Source of the DNA: Mycolicibacterium bacteremicum
GTDB lineage: Bacteria > Actinomycetota > Actinomycetes > Mycobacteriales > Mycobacteriaceae
NCBI RefSeq assembly: GCF_943913955.1
Contig: NZ_CALUAE010000029.1
Span: 1 to 64,000 of the forward strand
Direction of reading: 5' to 3'
Length of the DNA: 64,000 nt
Part shown: positions 1 through 8,179 of the stretch, in pieces
How positions within the stretch are numbered: the stretch's first letter is position 1
Layout of the letters: each line of letters opens with the position of its first letter
Position numbers and translations under genes: made by a program
The notes under the pieces: model-generated
Databases searched by the model: none
Told to the model about the DNA's origin: nothing
What the model saw: the letters and a program-made list of their open reading frames with translations, nothing else

Positions 1-1041
1 GCCGACGAGCCGACCACCGCGCTGGACGTCACCACGCAGGCCCAGATCATCGCTATGGTGCGGGATCTGCAGCGCGACTTCGGCACGGCGGTGGTGTGGA
101 TCAGCCACGATCTGGGTGTCATCGGTGAGGTGGCCGACACCGTGACCGTGTTACACGACGGCGCGGTCGTCGAGCAGGGCGCCGTCGCGGCCATCTTCGA
201 CGAACCCCGCCAGGACTACACCCGCGAACTGCTGGCGGCCCGACCGCTGCTCGACGGGGCCGGCCCGCGGCCGGCGCCCGCGGACGCCGAGGTGCTGCTG
301 GCCGTGCAGGGTCTAGATGTGCGCTATTCCGGCGTACACGCGGTCGACGACGTGTCCTTCCAGATCCGCCGCGGCGCCACGCTGGGCCTGGTCGGCGAAT
401 CCGGTTCGGGCAAGTCGACGGTCGCCGCCGCGCTGACCGGCCTGGTCACACCGCACGGCGGTTCGGCACGCCTGGACGGTGTCGACGTCCTCGGTCGCCG
501 GGCCGACCGGCGGCGCATCAGCATGGTGTTCCAGGACCCGTTCGCCTCGCTCAATCCCCGGATGGCCGTGGGCGTCTCGATCGAAGAGCCGCTGGTGGTG
601 CACGGGCTGGCCGAGGGTCGCGCGCAGCGCCGGGCCCGGGTGGCCGAAATGCTGGACATGGTGGGACTGGATCCCGACTTCGCCACCCGCTATCCGCACG
701 AGCTCTCCGGCGGGCAACGCCAGCGCATCAGCATCGCGCGGGCGTTGGCGGTGCAGCCGGATCTGCTGATCCTCGACGAGGCGACTGCGGCGCTGGATGT
801 CTCGGTGCAGGCAAAGGTGCTCGATCTGTTGGCCCGTCTACAGGACGAGCTGAACCTGACCTATCTGTTCATCGGCCACGATCTGGCGGTCATCGAACGG
901 ATGAGCCACGACGTGCTGGTGCTGCAGTCCGGCCGGACCGTCGAATACCGCAGTGCGACCGAGCTGTTCAGCGCACCCGAGCAGGACTACACCCGAGCTC
1001 TGTTGGCGGCAGTTCCCCCGGCACGGCCGACTCGGTCCTGA
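1..1041 (+). CDS. Peptide/nickel-type ABC transporter ATP-binding protein, two ATPase domains fused, 5' end missing
   Basis: The reading frame is open from base 1, so the gene begins before the window; 346 residues are visible. It opens in the Walker B/D-loop of a first ABC domain (ADEPTTALD) followed by its H-loop (ISHDLGV). A complete second ABC domain begins near residue 100, with Walker A GESGSGKST, Q-loop VFQDPF, signature LSGGQRQR, Walker B LLILDEAT and H-loop FIGHDL. Fusion of two OppD/OppF-like domains in one chain is common in actinobacterial oligopeptide or dipeptide importers, where it powers uptake at the inner face of the membrane. The permease and binding-protein genes are presumably upstream, outside the window. 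The 3' end overlaps the convergent MFS gene by 74 nt. The substrate cannot be told from sequence. Confidence 0.93.
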   Translation, partial: ADEPTTALDVTTQAQIIAMVRDLQRDFGTAVVWISHDLGVIGEVADTVTVLHDGAVVEQGAVAAIFDEPRQDYTRELLAARPLLDGAGPRPAPADAEVLLAVQGLDVRYSGVHAVDDVSFQIRRGATLGLVGESGSGKSTVAAALTGLVTPHGGSARLDGVDVLGRRADRRRISMVFQDPFASLNPRMAVGVSIEEPLVVHGLAEGRAQRRARVAEMLDMVGLDPDFATRYPHELSGGQRQRISIARALAVQPDLLILDEATAALDVSVQAKVLDLLARLQDELNLTYLFIGHDLAVIERMSHDVLVLQSGRTVEYRSATELFSAPEQDYTRALLAAVPPARPTRS

Positions 1042-2197
1042 CCTCGCGGACGTGGCCCAGCTCGGAGGCGAGCAGCGCGATCAGGATGGAGCCCGACGCG
1101 GCGGCCAGCAGCACCGCGAATCCATAGGGCAGAGTGGCCGCACCGATCAGCGGTGCGATCGAGATGCCGATGTACATCGCCGTCGAATACCAGGCCAGCG
1201 CAACGCCCGCATAGCGGGCGTCGATGACGGCCAGCCGATACTGGATGGCCACCGAGGCCGCCGTCCCGGCCACCCCGGAGCAGGCGAAGACCGCCGCGGT
1301 GGCGACCATCGACTGGTGCGCCGGGATGAGCGTGAGGAAGGCCGCGCACTGGACGACCAGGACGACCTGCAGGGTGCGCCGGCTGCCGATGCGGTCCGAG
1401 AGCCGGCCGCCCAGGAAGTTCCCGGCGATCCCGGCCATGCCGTAGACCAGTAGCAGCAGTGCCGTGCGTGAGCTGTCACCACCGGTCGCCTCGTGGGTGA
1501 TGACCGCGCTGAAGATGTAGACCATGTTGAACGCCAGCATCATCAGCAGGGATGCGGCGACGGCGAACACGATGTGCCGGTTGCGCATCACCGCGGCCCG
1601 GTCGCGCAGGCTCACCCCGTCGGCGCCGGGCACGCCACGCACGACGACCAGCAGTACCGGCGCCAGCACGGCGGCCAGCCCGGCCAGCAGTGCCAGCGGC
1701 AGCCGCCAATCGCCGACGGCGGCCAGCGCGGTGCCGATGGGCGAACCGATCGCCATGGCGAGCGTGAAGCCCATGCCCACCAGGGCGATGGCCCGCCCGC
1801 GAACCTCGGCGGGCACCAGCACCGGCGCGACCGCGATGGCCGTGGGCACCAGCGCGGCACCGCCGAGGGCGGCGATCACCCGGCCCGCGGTGAAGACGGC
1901 GAAGGTGCCGGCGGCCGCGGCCAGGAAGGTGCCGATGGCGATGAGGACCAGCCCGGCGGCCATCACGCGCTGTTGCGGCATGCGACCGCAGGCCACCGAG
2001 ACGACCGGAGACGCGACGGCCACCACGGCGGCGTAGACCGAGATGGCGTAGCCGACCGTGCCGGGGCCGACGCCCAGCCCCTGCCCGATCTTCGGGAGCA
2101 GGCCGGCGATGACGAACGCGTTGGTGCCGACGATGAACAGCGCGAGTGCGAGCAGGCTCAGACGCAGGGTGTTGGCTCTGCCCAGGCGCGTCGTCAC
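968..2197 (-). CDS. MFS transporter, DHA1/AraJ-like efflux family
   Basis: This 409-residue protein is hydrophobic throughout, with about 12 predicted membrane segments. The N-terminus (LALALFIVGTNAFVIAGLLP) is typical of DHA1-type drug or sugar efflux permeases. A loop with FLGGRLSDRIGSRRT lies between helices 8 and 9 and matches the repeated MFS GxLaDRxGrr motif. The start is the GTG at 2195-2197. The C-terminal tail after the last helix is encoded antisense to the end of the ABC ATPase gene. It is separated from the alkyltransferase gene upstream on the same strand by 129 nt that contain an 18-bp palindrome (2232-2249), so it may have its own promoter. Substrate unknown. Confidence 0.9.
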   Translation of the reverse strand: MTTRLGRANTLRLSLLALALFIVGTNAFVIAGLLPKIGQGLGVGPGTVGYAISVYAAVVAVASPVVSVACGRMPQQRVMAAGLVLIAIGTFLAAAAGTFAVFTAGRVIAALGGAALVPTAIAVAPVLVPAEVRGRAIALVGMGFTLAMAIGSPIGTALAAVGDWRLPLALLAGLAAVLAPVLLVVVRGVPGADGVSLRDRAAVMRNRHIVFAVAASLLMMLAFNMVYIFSAVITHEATGGDSSRTALLLLVYGMAGIAGNFLGGRLSDRIGSRRTLQVVLVVQCAAFLTLIPAHQSMVATAAVFACSGVAGTAASVAIQYRLAVIDARYAGVALAWYSTAMYIGISIAPLIGAATLPYGFAVLLAAASGSILIALLASELGHVREVRTESAVPGELPPTELGCSPARVR

Positions 2198-2231
2198 GGT
2201 ACCTCAGCGTACCGGCACCGGCCGCCTCTGC

Positions 2232-2249
2232 TGCACCGCCGACGGTGCA
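2232..2249. promoter_or_regulatory. 18-bp palindrome upstream of the MFS gene
   Basis: Perfect inverted repeat TGCACCG-ccga-CGGTGCA, 35 nt upstream of the minus-strand MFS start. It could be a repressor operator for the efflux gene or a short hairpin after the alkyltransferase gene. No T-tract follows on either strand, which argues against a classical terminator. Confidence 0.35.
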
Positions 2250-2326
2250 TCAGGGTCGTGATCTCGGCCATCTTCTCGATCTGTGTGCACCCTCGGCGCG
2301 CACGTCGACTTCCTCCCGCTACAGGC

Positions 2327-2920
2327 TCATACCGCCTCCAAGTCGAGCAACCTCGCCTTGACCGCCGCCCCGCCGGCATATTGACCGATCGATCCGTCGG
2401 TGCGGACCACGCGGTGGCACGGGATCACCAACGGCAGTGGGTTGTGCCCGCAGGCGCTGCCGACCGCACGCACCGCCCTGGGGTTGCCGACGGCGGCGGC
2501 GACGGCGGCGTAGCTCGCCCGGTGCCCGTAGCCGATATGGCGCAGCTGCTCGACGACCGTGCGCCGGAACCCGTCAGCGAGTTGCAGGTCCAGCGGCAGA
2601 TCGAACGCCCGCAGGGCGCCGGCCAGGTACTGCTCGATCTGGCTGGCGGCATCGTCGAGCCGGGCCGGGGCGCGCAGCACCCGGGGGCTGACCTTGTCCG
2701 AGAGCCGTTGCAGCTCGGCCTCTTCGGAGGCCTGCTCCAGGAAGGCCACCCGTACCAGCCCGGTGGTCGTCGCCGCGAGCAACAGCGGGCCCACCGAGGT
2801 GTCGACGGTCCGGTAGGCCACATCGAGCACTCCGGTGCGCTGCGCATCGCGGGCCAGCCTGGCGCGCAGCCGGGCCAGGGTGGCGTCGTCGGCGGTCAGC
2901 CGATCGAAGATCTCGGTCAC
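2327..2920 (-). CDS. Methylated-DNA-[protein]-cysteine S-methyltransferase (O6-alkylguanine-DNA alkyltransferase)
   Basis: This 197-residue suicide repair protein transfers the alkyl group from O6-alkylguanine in DNA to its own cysteine. The active-site motif PCHRVV is present, with the acceptor Cys at about residue 168. The DNA-binding helix-turn-helix (GYGHRASYAAVAAAVGNPRAVRAVGSA) precedes it, and the usual GSIGQYAGG segment follows. The N-terminal 35 residues are an extension compared with a typical Ogt of about 165 residues. I chose the GTG start at 2918-2920 because it overlaps the stop of the upstream sigma-factor gene (GTGA), which implies translational coupling. Pairing with a dedicated sigma factor instead of Ada or AlkA is the notable context. 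Confidence 0.93.
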   Translation of the reverse strand: MTEIFDRLTADDATLARLRARLARDAQRTGVLDVAYRTVDTSVGPLLLAATTTGLVRVAFLEQASEEAELQRLSDKVSPRVLRAPARLDDAASQIEQYLAGALRAFDLPLDLQLADGFRRTVVEQLRHIGYGHRASYAAVAAAVGNPRAVRAVGSACGHNPLPLVIPCHRVVRTDGSIGQYAGGAAVKARLLDLEAV

Positions 2921-3384
2921 AGAGCCTCCTCCAGGTAGGTGGTGCGCAAGGTCTTGAGTCCGTCGGCGGCGGCGCGGCGGGCAGCCTCGGTGGTGCCACC
3001 GAGCAGGCCGGCGATCTCGGCATAGGGCAACCCGGCCAGATAGCGATAGGCCAGCGTGCGGCGTTGTTTGTCGGGCAGTGTCTCCAGCGCCGCCCACAGG
3101 TCGGGGTCGTAGCTGTCGGTGCGTCCGGCGTCGGGTAGGCGCTCGACGGGAGCCGGGGCCCGGGTCAGGGTGCGGCCGACATCGATGGCGCGGCGGTGCG
3201 CGATGGTGACCAGCCAGGCCTCCACGTTGGCGTGCGGGTCGAGCTCGGGATAGGCGCGCATGGCCGACAGGAAGGTCTCCGACCAGGCGTCCTCGGCATC
3301 GGCCGGGCCCAGGACGGCCCGGCATACCCGCAGCACCATCGGGCCGTACTCGGTGACGATGTCTTCGAACGGTCGCACTCTCAC
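2917..3384 (-). CDS. ECF-like RNA polymerase sigma factor coupled to alkyltransferase gene
   Basis: A short sigma-70 family protein of about 155 residues. Region 2 spans roughly residues 10-70 (VLRVCRAVLGPADAEDAWSE, then AWLVTIAHRRAIDVGR, the promoter-melting part). Region 4 covers about residues 90-150 (LETLPDKQRRTLAYRYLAGL, then YAEIAGLLGGTTEAARR). No region 3 or anti-sigma partner is visible. Starts at GTG 3382-3384 or GTG 3376-3378 are both possible; no Shine-Dalgarno is evident, so the mRNA could be leaderless. It is divergent from the thiolase gene across 78 nt. The GTGA overlap with the alkyltransferase gene suggests that it controls, or is co-induced with, a response to DNA alkylation; this is inference. 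Confidence 0.88.
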   Translation of the reverse strand: MRVRPFEDIVTEYGPMVLRVCRAVLGPADAEDAWSETFLSAMRAYPELDPHANVEAWLVTIAHRRAIDVGRTLTRAPAPVERLPDAGRTDSYDPDLWAALETLPDKQRRTLAYRYLAGLPYAEIAGLLGGTTEAARRAAADGLKTLRTTYLEEAL

Positions 3385-3462
3385 ATTGTGTAGACGACCG
3401 GCGACGGCTGAACGTGAGATCGGCCCTCGAGTAACTCTCTTAGTTGTAGTAGCGTCCCTCCT

Positions 3463-4662
3463 ATGGCCACCAACGTGTGGATCCTCGGGGGCTACCAGAG
3501 CGACTTCGCGCGCAACGTGCACCGCGAGGGCGGCGATCTGGCGTCCCTCACCGCCGAGGTCGTCCGGGAGACGCTGGCCGCCGCCGCGACGCGCGCCGCC
3601 GATATCGGGGTCATCCATTTCGCCAATGCCTTCGGCGAGCTGTTCGCCCACCAGGGTCACCTCGGCGCGATGCCGGCCACCGTCGACGACCAGCTGTGGG
3701 GCACCCCCGCCACCCGACACGAGGCGGCCTGCGCCTCCGGCAGTGCCGCGGTGCTGGCGGCCATCGCCGATCTGCGCTCGGGCGCCTATCCCAGCGCCCT
3801 GGTCGTCGGCGTCGAATTGGAGAAGACGGTCCCCGGCGACACCGCGGCCCGTAATCTCGGTGCGGCCGCCTGGACCGGACACGAGGGTCAGCACGCCACC
3901 TTCATGTGGCCGCACATGTTCTCCGAGATTGCCGACGAATACGACCGCCGCTACGGCCTCGACGACATACACCTGGACGCCATCTCCGCGCTGAACTACC
4001 GCAACGCCCGCGCCAACCCCAACGCCCAGACCCGGTCCTGGCAGATCGATGTAACGTCCAATCCCGTTGTCGAGGGCCGTATCCGGCGACTGGACTGCAG
4101 CCAGATGACCGACGGCGGCGCTGGCCTGGTGCTGGTCTCGGATGCGTACCTGCGCGATCATCCCGCCGCGCGACCGATCGGGCTGATCGCCGGCTGGGGC
4201 CACCGCACCGTCGGCCTGGGCCTGCGGCAGAAGCTGGACCGCTCCGACGAGTATGTCTTCCCGCATGTCCGCCACGCCGCACTCGATGCCTTCGCCCGTG
4301 CCCGGGTCGACCTCGACGGCATCGACGGGTTCGAGGTGCACGACTGCTTCACGCCCAGTGAGTATCTGGCCATCGACCACCTCGGCCTCACCGGGCCGGG
4401 CGAATCGTGGAAGGCCATCGAGAACGGGGAGATCGAGATCGGCGGCCGGTTGCCGATCAACCCGGGCGGCGGGCTGATCGGCGGTGGACATCCGGTCGGC
4501 GCAACCGGTGTCCGGATGGTTCTCGATGCCGCCGAACAGGTCTCCGGCACCGCCGGTGACCATCAGGTCGACGGTGCGAAGACGTTCGGCACCTTGAACT
4601 TCGGTGGCAGTACCGCCACCACGATCAGCTTCGTCATCGGCTCTGCCAAGGAGGTCGGATGA
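3463..4662 (+). CDS. Thiolase-family protein (acetyl-CoA acetyltransferase / SCP2-type thiolase, Rv0914c-like)
   Basis: A 399-residue thiolase-fold enzyme expected to condense or cleave acyl-CoA thioesters. The nucleophilic cysteine lies in EAACASGSAA (Cys90). HDCFTPSE gives a conserved His at about 293, and NPGGGLIGGGHPVGATG gives the catalytic His at about 343. The second, C-terminal Cys of classical degradative thiolases (CxG) is replaced by NFGGSTAT, as in SCP2-thiolase-like paralogues, so the true reaction is uncertain. The gene overlaps the carotenoid-oxygenase-like gene by 4 nt (ATGA). The same pair exists in M. tuberculosis as Rv0914c-Rv0913c, which supports joint action on one lipid or terpenoid substrate. 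Confidence 0.92.
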   Translation: MATNVWILGGYQSDFARNVHREGGDLASLTAEVVRETLAAAATRAADIGVIHFANAFGELFAHQGHLGAMPATVDDQLWGTPATRHEAACASGSAAVLAAIADLRSGAYPSALVVGVELEKTVPGDTAARNLGAAAWTGHEGQHATFMWPHMFSEIADEYDRRYGLDDIHLDAISALNYRNARANPNAQTRSWQIDVTSNPVVEGRIRRLDCSQMTDGGAGLVLVSDAYLRDHPAARPIGLIAGWGHRTVGLGLRQKLDRSDEYVFPHVRHAALDAFARARVDLDGIDGFEVHDCFTPSEYLAIDHLGLTGPGESWKAIENGEIEIGGRLPINPGGGLIGGGHPVGATGVRMVLDAAEQVSGTAGDHQVDGAKTFGTLNFGGSTATTISFVIGSAKEVG

Positions 4663-6167
4663 ACACCGACGTGGTCGCCAAGTATCTGTCGACGTTGCCC
4701 GAGGATGACGACCATCCCTACCGCACCGGCCCCTGGCGGCCGCAGACCTGCGAGTGGGATGCCGATGATCTGACCGCCGTGGAGGGTGAGATCCCGGCCG
4801 ACCTGGACGGGGTGTACCTGCGCAACACCGAGAACCCGCTGCATCCGGCGTTCAAGGCCTACCACCCGTTCGACGGTGACGGCATGCTGCACATCGTCGG
4901 ATTCGGTGACGGAAAGGCGTTCTACCGCAACCGGTTCGTCAAAACCGACGGGTTCCTCGCCGAATACGAGACGGGCGGTCCGCTGTGGCCCGGTATCGCC
5001 GAGCCCGTCGAACTGGCCCGTCGCGATCACGGCTGGGGTGCCCGCACCCTGATGAAGGACGCGTCGAGCACCGATGTGACGGTGCACCGCGGGGTCGCGA
5101 TGACGAGTTTCTACCAATGCGGTGACCTCTACCGTGTCGACCCGCGCACCGGCGACATGCTCGGCAAGCAACGGTGGACGCCGGCCGGGCCCGGGGTGTC
5201 GGCGCACCCGAAGGTCGACGACGCGACCGGCGAACTGCTGTTCTTCAACTACGGCAAGGAGGCGCCCTACCTGCACTACGGCGTCGTCGACGAGACCGAT
5301 ACGCTGGTGCACTACGTCGATGTCGAACTACCCGGGCCGCGCCTGCCGCACGATATGGCGTTCACCGAGAATTACGTGATCCTCAACGACTTCCCGCTGT
5401 TCTGGGACGCCGAATTCCTCAAGCACAATGCCCACGTCCCGCGCCTGCACCGCGATATGCCGTCCCGCTTCGCCGTTCTGCCCCGCCGCGGTACCAACGC
5501 CGACATCAGGTGGTTCGAAGCCGACACCACCTACGTGCTGCACTTCACCAACGCCTTCGAGGACGGCGACGAGATCGTGCTGGACGGGTTCTTCCAGGGT
5601 GAACCCGAACCGGTCTCCGGTGTGGACAACGGTATGGATCCGAAGTGGCAGCGCATCTTCCGCGGCCTGTCACTGGACGGCATGCAGACCCGTCTGCACC
5701 GCTGGCGGTTCAACCTGGTCACCGGTGCCACCCGCGAGGAGCAGTTGTCCGACAGTCTCACCGAGTTCGGGATGATCAACTCGGCGTTCGCCGGTCGCCC
5801 CTACCGCTACACCTATGCCGCCACCGGCAAGCCCGGTTGGTTCCTGTTCGACGGCCTGGTGCGCCATGATCTGCACACCGGGTCCGAGGAGCGCTACAGC
5901 TTCGGCGACGGCGTCTACGGCAGCGAGACGGCGATGGCGCCGCGCGTCGGCAGTCGCGGCGAGGACGACGGTTACCTGGTCACCATCACCACCGACATGC
6001 CCGCCGACGCCTCCTACTGCCTGGTGTTCGACGCCGCCCGGGTGTCCGACGGGCCGGTATGCAAACTGCAACTGCCGGAACGGGTTTCCAGTGGTACCCA
6101 CTCCACCTGGGCACCCGGGTCAGAACTGCGACGGTTCCGGCCAGAGGGATCCATGTCGACCCGGTGA
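4659..6167 (+). CDS. Carotenoid cleavage oxygenase family protein (Rv0913c-like)
   Basis: This 502-residue protein belongs to the RPE65/carotenoid oxygenase family of non-haem Fe(II) enzymes with a seven-bladed propeller. Family signatures include DGVYLRNTENP near the N-terminus, HPFDGDGMLH (first iron-ligand region), SAHPKVD, LPHDMAFTENYVILNDFP (HDMA motif) and THSTWAPG near the C-terminus (the last His ligand region). Members oxidatively cleave polyene, stilbene or similar double bonds. It overlaps the thiolase gene upstream (ATGA) and the HxlR-type regulator downstream (GTGA at 6164-6167), so the three form one translationally coupled operon. The substrate is unknown; no carotenoid biosynthetic cluster is visible. 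Confidence 0.93.
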   Translation: MNTDVVAKYLSTLPEDDDHPYRTGPWRPQTCEWDADDLTAVEGEIPADLDGVYLRNTENPLHPAFKAYHPFDGDGMLHIVGFGDGKAFYRNRFVKTDGFLAEYETGGPLWPGIAEPVELARRDHGWGARTLMKDASSTDVTVHRGVAMTSFYQCGDLYRVDPRTGDMLGKQRWTPAGPGVSAHPKVDDATGELLFFNYGKEAPYLHYGVVDETDTLVHYVDVELPGPRLPHDMAFTENYVILNDFPLFWDAEFLKHNAHVPRLHRDMPSRFAVLPRRGTNADIRWFEADTTYVLHFTNAFEDGDEIVLDGFFQGEPEPVSGVDNGMDPKWQRIFRGLSLDGMQTRLHRWRFNLVTGATREEQLSDSLTEFGMINSAFAGRPYRYTYAATGKPGWFLFDGLVRHDLHTGSEERYSFGDGVYGSETAMAPRVGSRGEDDGYLVTITTDMPADASYCLVFDAARVSDGPVCKLQLPERVSSGTHSTWAPGSELRRFRPEGSMSTR

Positions 6168-7060
6168 CCCCGACGCGACTGGCCGCCGGTGACATCAATG
6201 CCGTCGGCCGCATGCTCGGTGTGCTCGCCGACGAATGGACGCTGTTGATCGTGCAGCAATCGCTGCTGGGTGCCACCCGGTATGCCGAGTTTGCCGCGCG
6301 TCTGCCCATCTCGCACTCGGTGCTGAGCCGGCGCCTGTCGGCGATGACCACCGAAGATCTACTCGAACGTGTTCGTTACCAGGACAACCCGCCCCGCTTC
6401 GAGTACACCGCCACCGAGCGTGCGCAGAGCCTGTGGCCGGTACTGACGAGCATCTGGCACTGGGAACGAAGCTGGGTGCCCGACCATCCCGAGCCGTTGC
6501 CGGCGATTCGGCACGCGGTGTGCGGTGCGGCGTGCTCGCCGGAGCTGACGTGCGGTAGCTGCCGCCGCCGTGTGTTGACCGGTGATCTCACCGCGCGCTG
6601 GGGGCCCAGCGGATCATGGGCACGCTCGATACCCGAGGCGTCCACCCGGCGCCGGTCCCACCGCGACCGCGCCGGCGGAGCCTCGGATCTCTTCCCGCAC
6701 ACGATGAGCATCCTCGGCAACCGGTGGGCCTTCGCCATCATGGTGGCGGCCTTCGTGGGAACCACCCGATTCTCCGAGTTCGCCGCGCAGCTCGGCGCTC
6801 CCCCCGCTTCGCTGACCGACCGGCTGCAGATCCTGGTCGGCCACGGTTTGCTCGACGCCGACTACCGGCTGACACCGAAGGGGGATGCCGTCCTGCCGAT
6901 CATCGTCACCGCCCTGGACTGGGCGCAGCGGTGGTTCGTCGCCGCCGAGGGGCCGGCGGTGATCGTGATCCACATGGGCTGTGGCTCAGGCTTTGCCGCC
7001 ACGCTGACCTGTGACCGATGCAACGCCCCCCTGCGCGGAAATCAGATCGCAAGGGGCTAG
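6164..7060 (+). CDS. Tandem HxlR-type winged-helix regulator with two Cys-rich segments
   Basis: A 298-residue protein made of two HxlR/MarR-like winged-helix units. Unit 1 (residues about 10-110) contains GRMLGVLADEWTLLIVQQSL and RYAEFAARLPISHSVLSRRL. Unit 2 (about 175-270) contains TMSILGNRWAFAIMVAAFVG and RFSEFAAQLGAPPASLTDRL. Each unit is followed by a cysteine cluster, CGAACSPELTCGSC after the first and CGSGFAATLTCDRC after the second, which resemble metal-binding ribbons. The GTG at 6164 is chosen because it overlaps the stop of the oxygenase gene. Most HxlR proteins are dimers of about 100-150 residues, so this looks like a fused intramolecular dimer. It probably autoregulates the thiolase-oxygenase operon. 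Its stop codon lies inside the CIRCE element. Confidence 0.88.
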   Translation: MTPTRLAAGDINAVGRMLGVLADEWTLLIVQQSLLGATRYAEFAARLPISHSVLSRRLSAMTTEDLLERVRYQDNPPRFEYTATERAQSLWPVLTSIWHWERSWVPDHPEPLPAIRHAVCGAACSPELTCGSCRRRVLTGDLTARWGPSGSWARSIPEASTRRRSHRDRAGGASDLFPHTMSILGNRWAFAIMVAAFVGTTRFSEFAAQLGAPPASLTDRLQILVGHGLLDADYRLTPKGDAVLPIIVTALDWAQRWFVAAEGPAVIVIHMGCGSGFAATLTCDRCNAPLRGNQIARG

Positions 7061-7083
7061 CACTCAACGTGCTCGAGTGCTAA
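7057..7083 (+). promoter_or_regulatory. CIRCE operator (HrcA-binding inverted repeat) upstream of hsp20
   Basis: CTAGCACTC at 7057-7065 and GAGTGCTAA at 7075-7083 flank a 9-nt spacer. This equals the CIRCE consensus TTAGCACTC-N9-GAGTGCTAA except for the first base. HrcA represses chaperonin genes through this site. It lies 71 nt before the Hsp20 start and includes the stop codon of the preceding regulator gene. Confidence 0.92.
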
Positions 7084-7154
7084 ATTTGGTGGTGCACAGT
7101 GATTGGCTGCCCGCCAGGGTGGTGGGCTCTTGATCGACGAGGAGGTGGATTGCT

Positions 7155-7601
7155 GTGCTCCGTTTCGATCCGTTCAGCGACCTTGATTCCATGACCCGCG
7201 ACCTGCTGACCGGTCAGACCGGTTCGAATCGCACGCCGAGGTTCATGCCGATGGACCTGTGCAAGATCGACGACCACTACGTCCTCACCGCAGACCTGCC
7301 CGGGATCGATCCCGGATCGGTGGACATCAGCGTGGACAACGGCACGCTCACGATCTCCGCCCACCGCACGGCCCGCTCCGAGGACTCGGTGCAGTGGTTC
7401 GCCAACGAGCGGTTCTTCGGCAGCTACCGCAGGCAGCTCTCGCTCGGCGAAGGCATTGACACCGCGGCCATTTCGGCGACCTACGAGAACGGGGTGCTGA
7501 CCCTGACCATCCCGCTGGCCGAACGTGCGAAGCCACGCCGCATCGAGATCGCACACAATACCCAGAAATCCGTTGAGGCGCCGACCGTCGACGCCGATTA
7601 G
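7155..7601 (+). CDS. Hsp20/alpha-crystallin family small heat shock protein (18 kDa antigen type)
   Basis: This 148-residue protein has the same length and layout as the mycobacterial 18 kDa antigen. It begins MLRFDPFSDLD, has an MPMDLCKIDDHYVLTADLPG entry into the alpha-crystallin domain, and ends the domain with YENGVLTLTIPLAERAKPR, the conserved GVL and IP elements. Such proteins form oligomers that hold unfolding proteins in the cytosol without ATP. The GTG start at 7155 is preceded by a GAGGAGG-like Shine-Dalgarno at about 7138-7146. The CIRCE element upstream predicts HrcA control and heat induction, different from the HspR/SigE control known for Acr2 in M. tuberculosis. The 3' end overlaps the convergent GNAT gene by 4 nt. 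Confidence 0.95.
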   Translation: MLRFDPFSDLDSMTRDLLTGQTGSNRTPRFMPMDLCKIDDHYVLTADLPGIDPGSVDISVDNGTLTISAHRTARSEDSVQWFANERFFGSYRRQLSLGEGIDTAAISATYENGVLTLTIPLAERAKPRRIEIAHNTQKSVEAPTVDAD

Positions 7602-8179
7602 TTCGCGGCGGTGCGGTCCAATCGGTGGTTCAGATTGGACCGCACCGCCGGCCACTCGATATCCAGGATCGAGTACACCACGGTGTCCCGGCGCGATCCG
7701 TCGGGCAGGAGCTGGTGGCTGCGCAACACGCCATCCAGCTTCGCCCCGAGGCGTTCGATAGCCGCACGGCTGTCCGCATTCAGGAAATGCGTACGGAATT
7801 CCACTGCCACACAACCGAGCTCGTCGAACGCATGGGTCAGCAACAACAACTTCGTCTCGGTGTTCACCCCGGTGCGCCGCGCGGCGGCTGTGTACCACGT
7901 GGCGCCGATCTCCAGCCTGCGGTTGGGTTCGTCGATGTTGAGGTAGCTCGTCGACCCCACCAGCGTGCCGTCCAGTCGGCGCACCACGAACGTGCTGCCC
8001 CGCGCGTCGGCCAGTCTTGTCTGCACCCAGTCCTTGGCCGTCTGCGGGGACGGGGCCGAGGTGAACCACAGATCACCCGCATCGGCGACGGCCGCGATCT
8101 CGTCGACGTGTTCGGAGCCCAGCGGCTCCACGACCGCCCAACGCCGCCCGGTCAGCACCACCGGCGCCCGGAAACTCAT
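7598..8179 (-). CDS. GNAT family N-acetyltransferase
   Basis: A 193-residue protein of the RimJ/RimL-like GNAT group. It starts with VVLTGRRWAVVEPLGSEHVDEI. The core fold includes RRLDGTLVGSTSYLNI and the LEIGATWYTAAARRTGVNTE segment, corresponding to beta-4 and the acetyl-CoA pyrophosphate loop, with FRTHFLNADSRAAIERLGAK in the usual C-terminal position. It probably acetylates a small amine or an N-terminus in the cytosol; the target is unknown. The ATG at 8177-8179 is chosen because it overlaps the stop of the membrane-protein gene upstream (ATGA); an in-frame ATG at 8197 would add six residues. Confidence 0.9.
   Translation of the reverse strand: MSFRAPVVLTGRRWAVVEPLGSEHVDEIAAVADAGDLWFTSAPSPQTAKDWVQTRLADARGSTFVVRRLDGTLVGSTSYLNIDEPNRRLEIGATWYTAAARRTGVNTETKLLLLTHAFDELGCVAVEFRTHFLNADSRAAIERLGAKLDGVLRSHQLLPDGSRRDTVVYSILDIEWPAVRSNLNHRLDRTAAN

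Noticed and set aside
2194..2271. 25-codon frame upstream of the MFS gene ending in a GTGA overlap with its start
   Set aside because: The stop overlap is suggestive of a leader peptide, but there is no Shine-Dalgarno, no conserved motif and the Arg/Cys-rich product could be chance in GC-rich DNA.
7200..7240. GGTTCGAATC, a T-loop-like tRNA motif
   Set aside because: It lies inside the hsp20 coding region and no acceptor or anticodon stems surround it.
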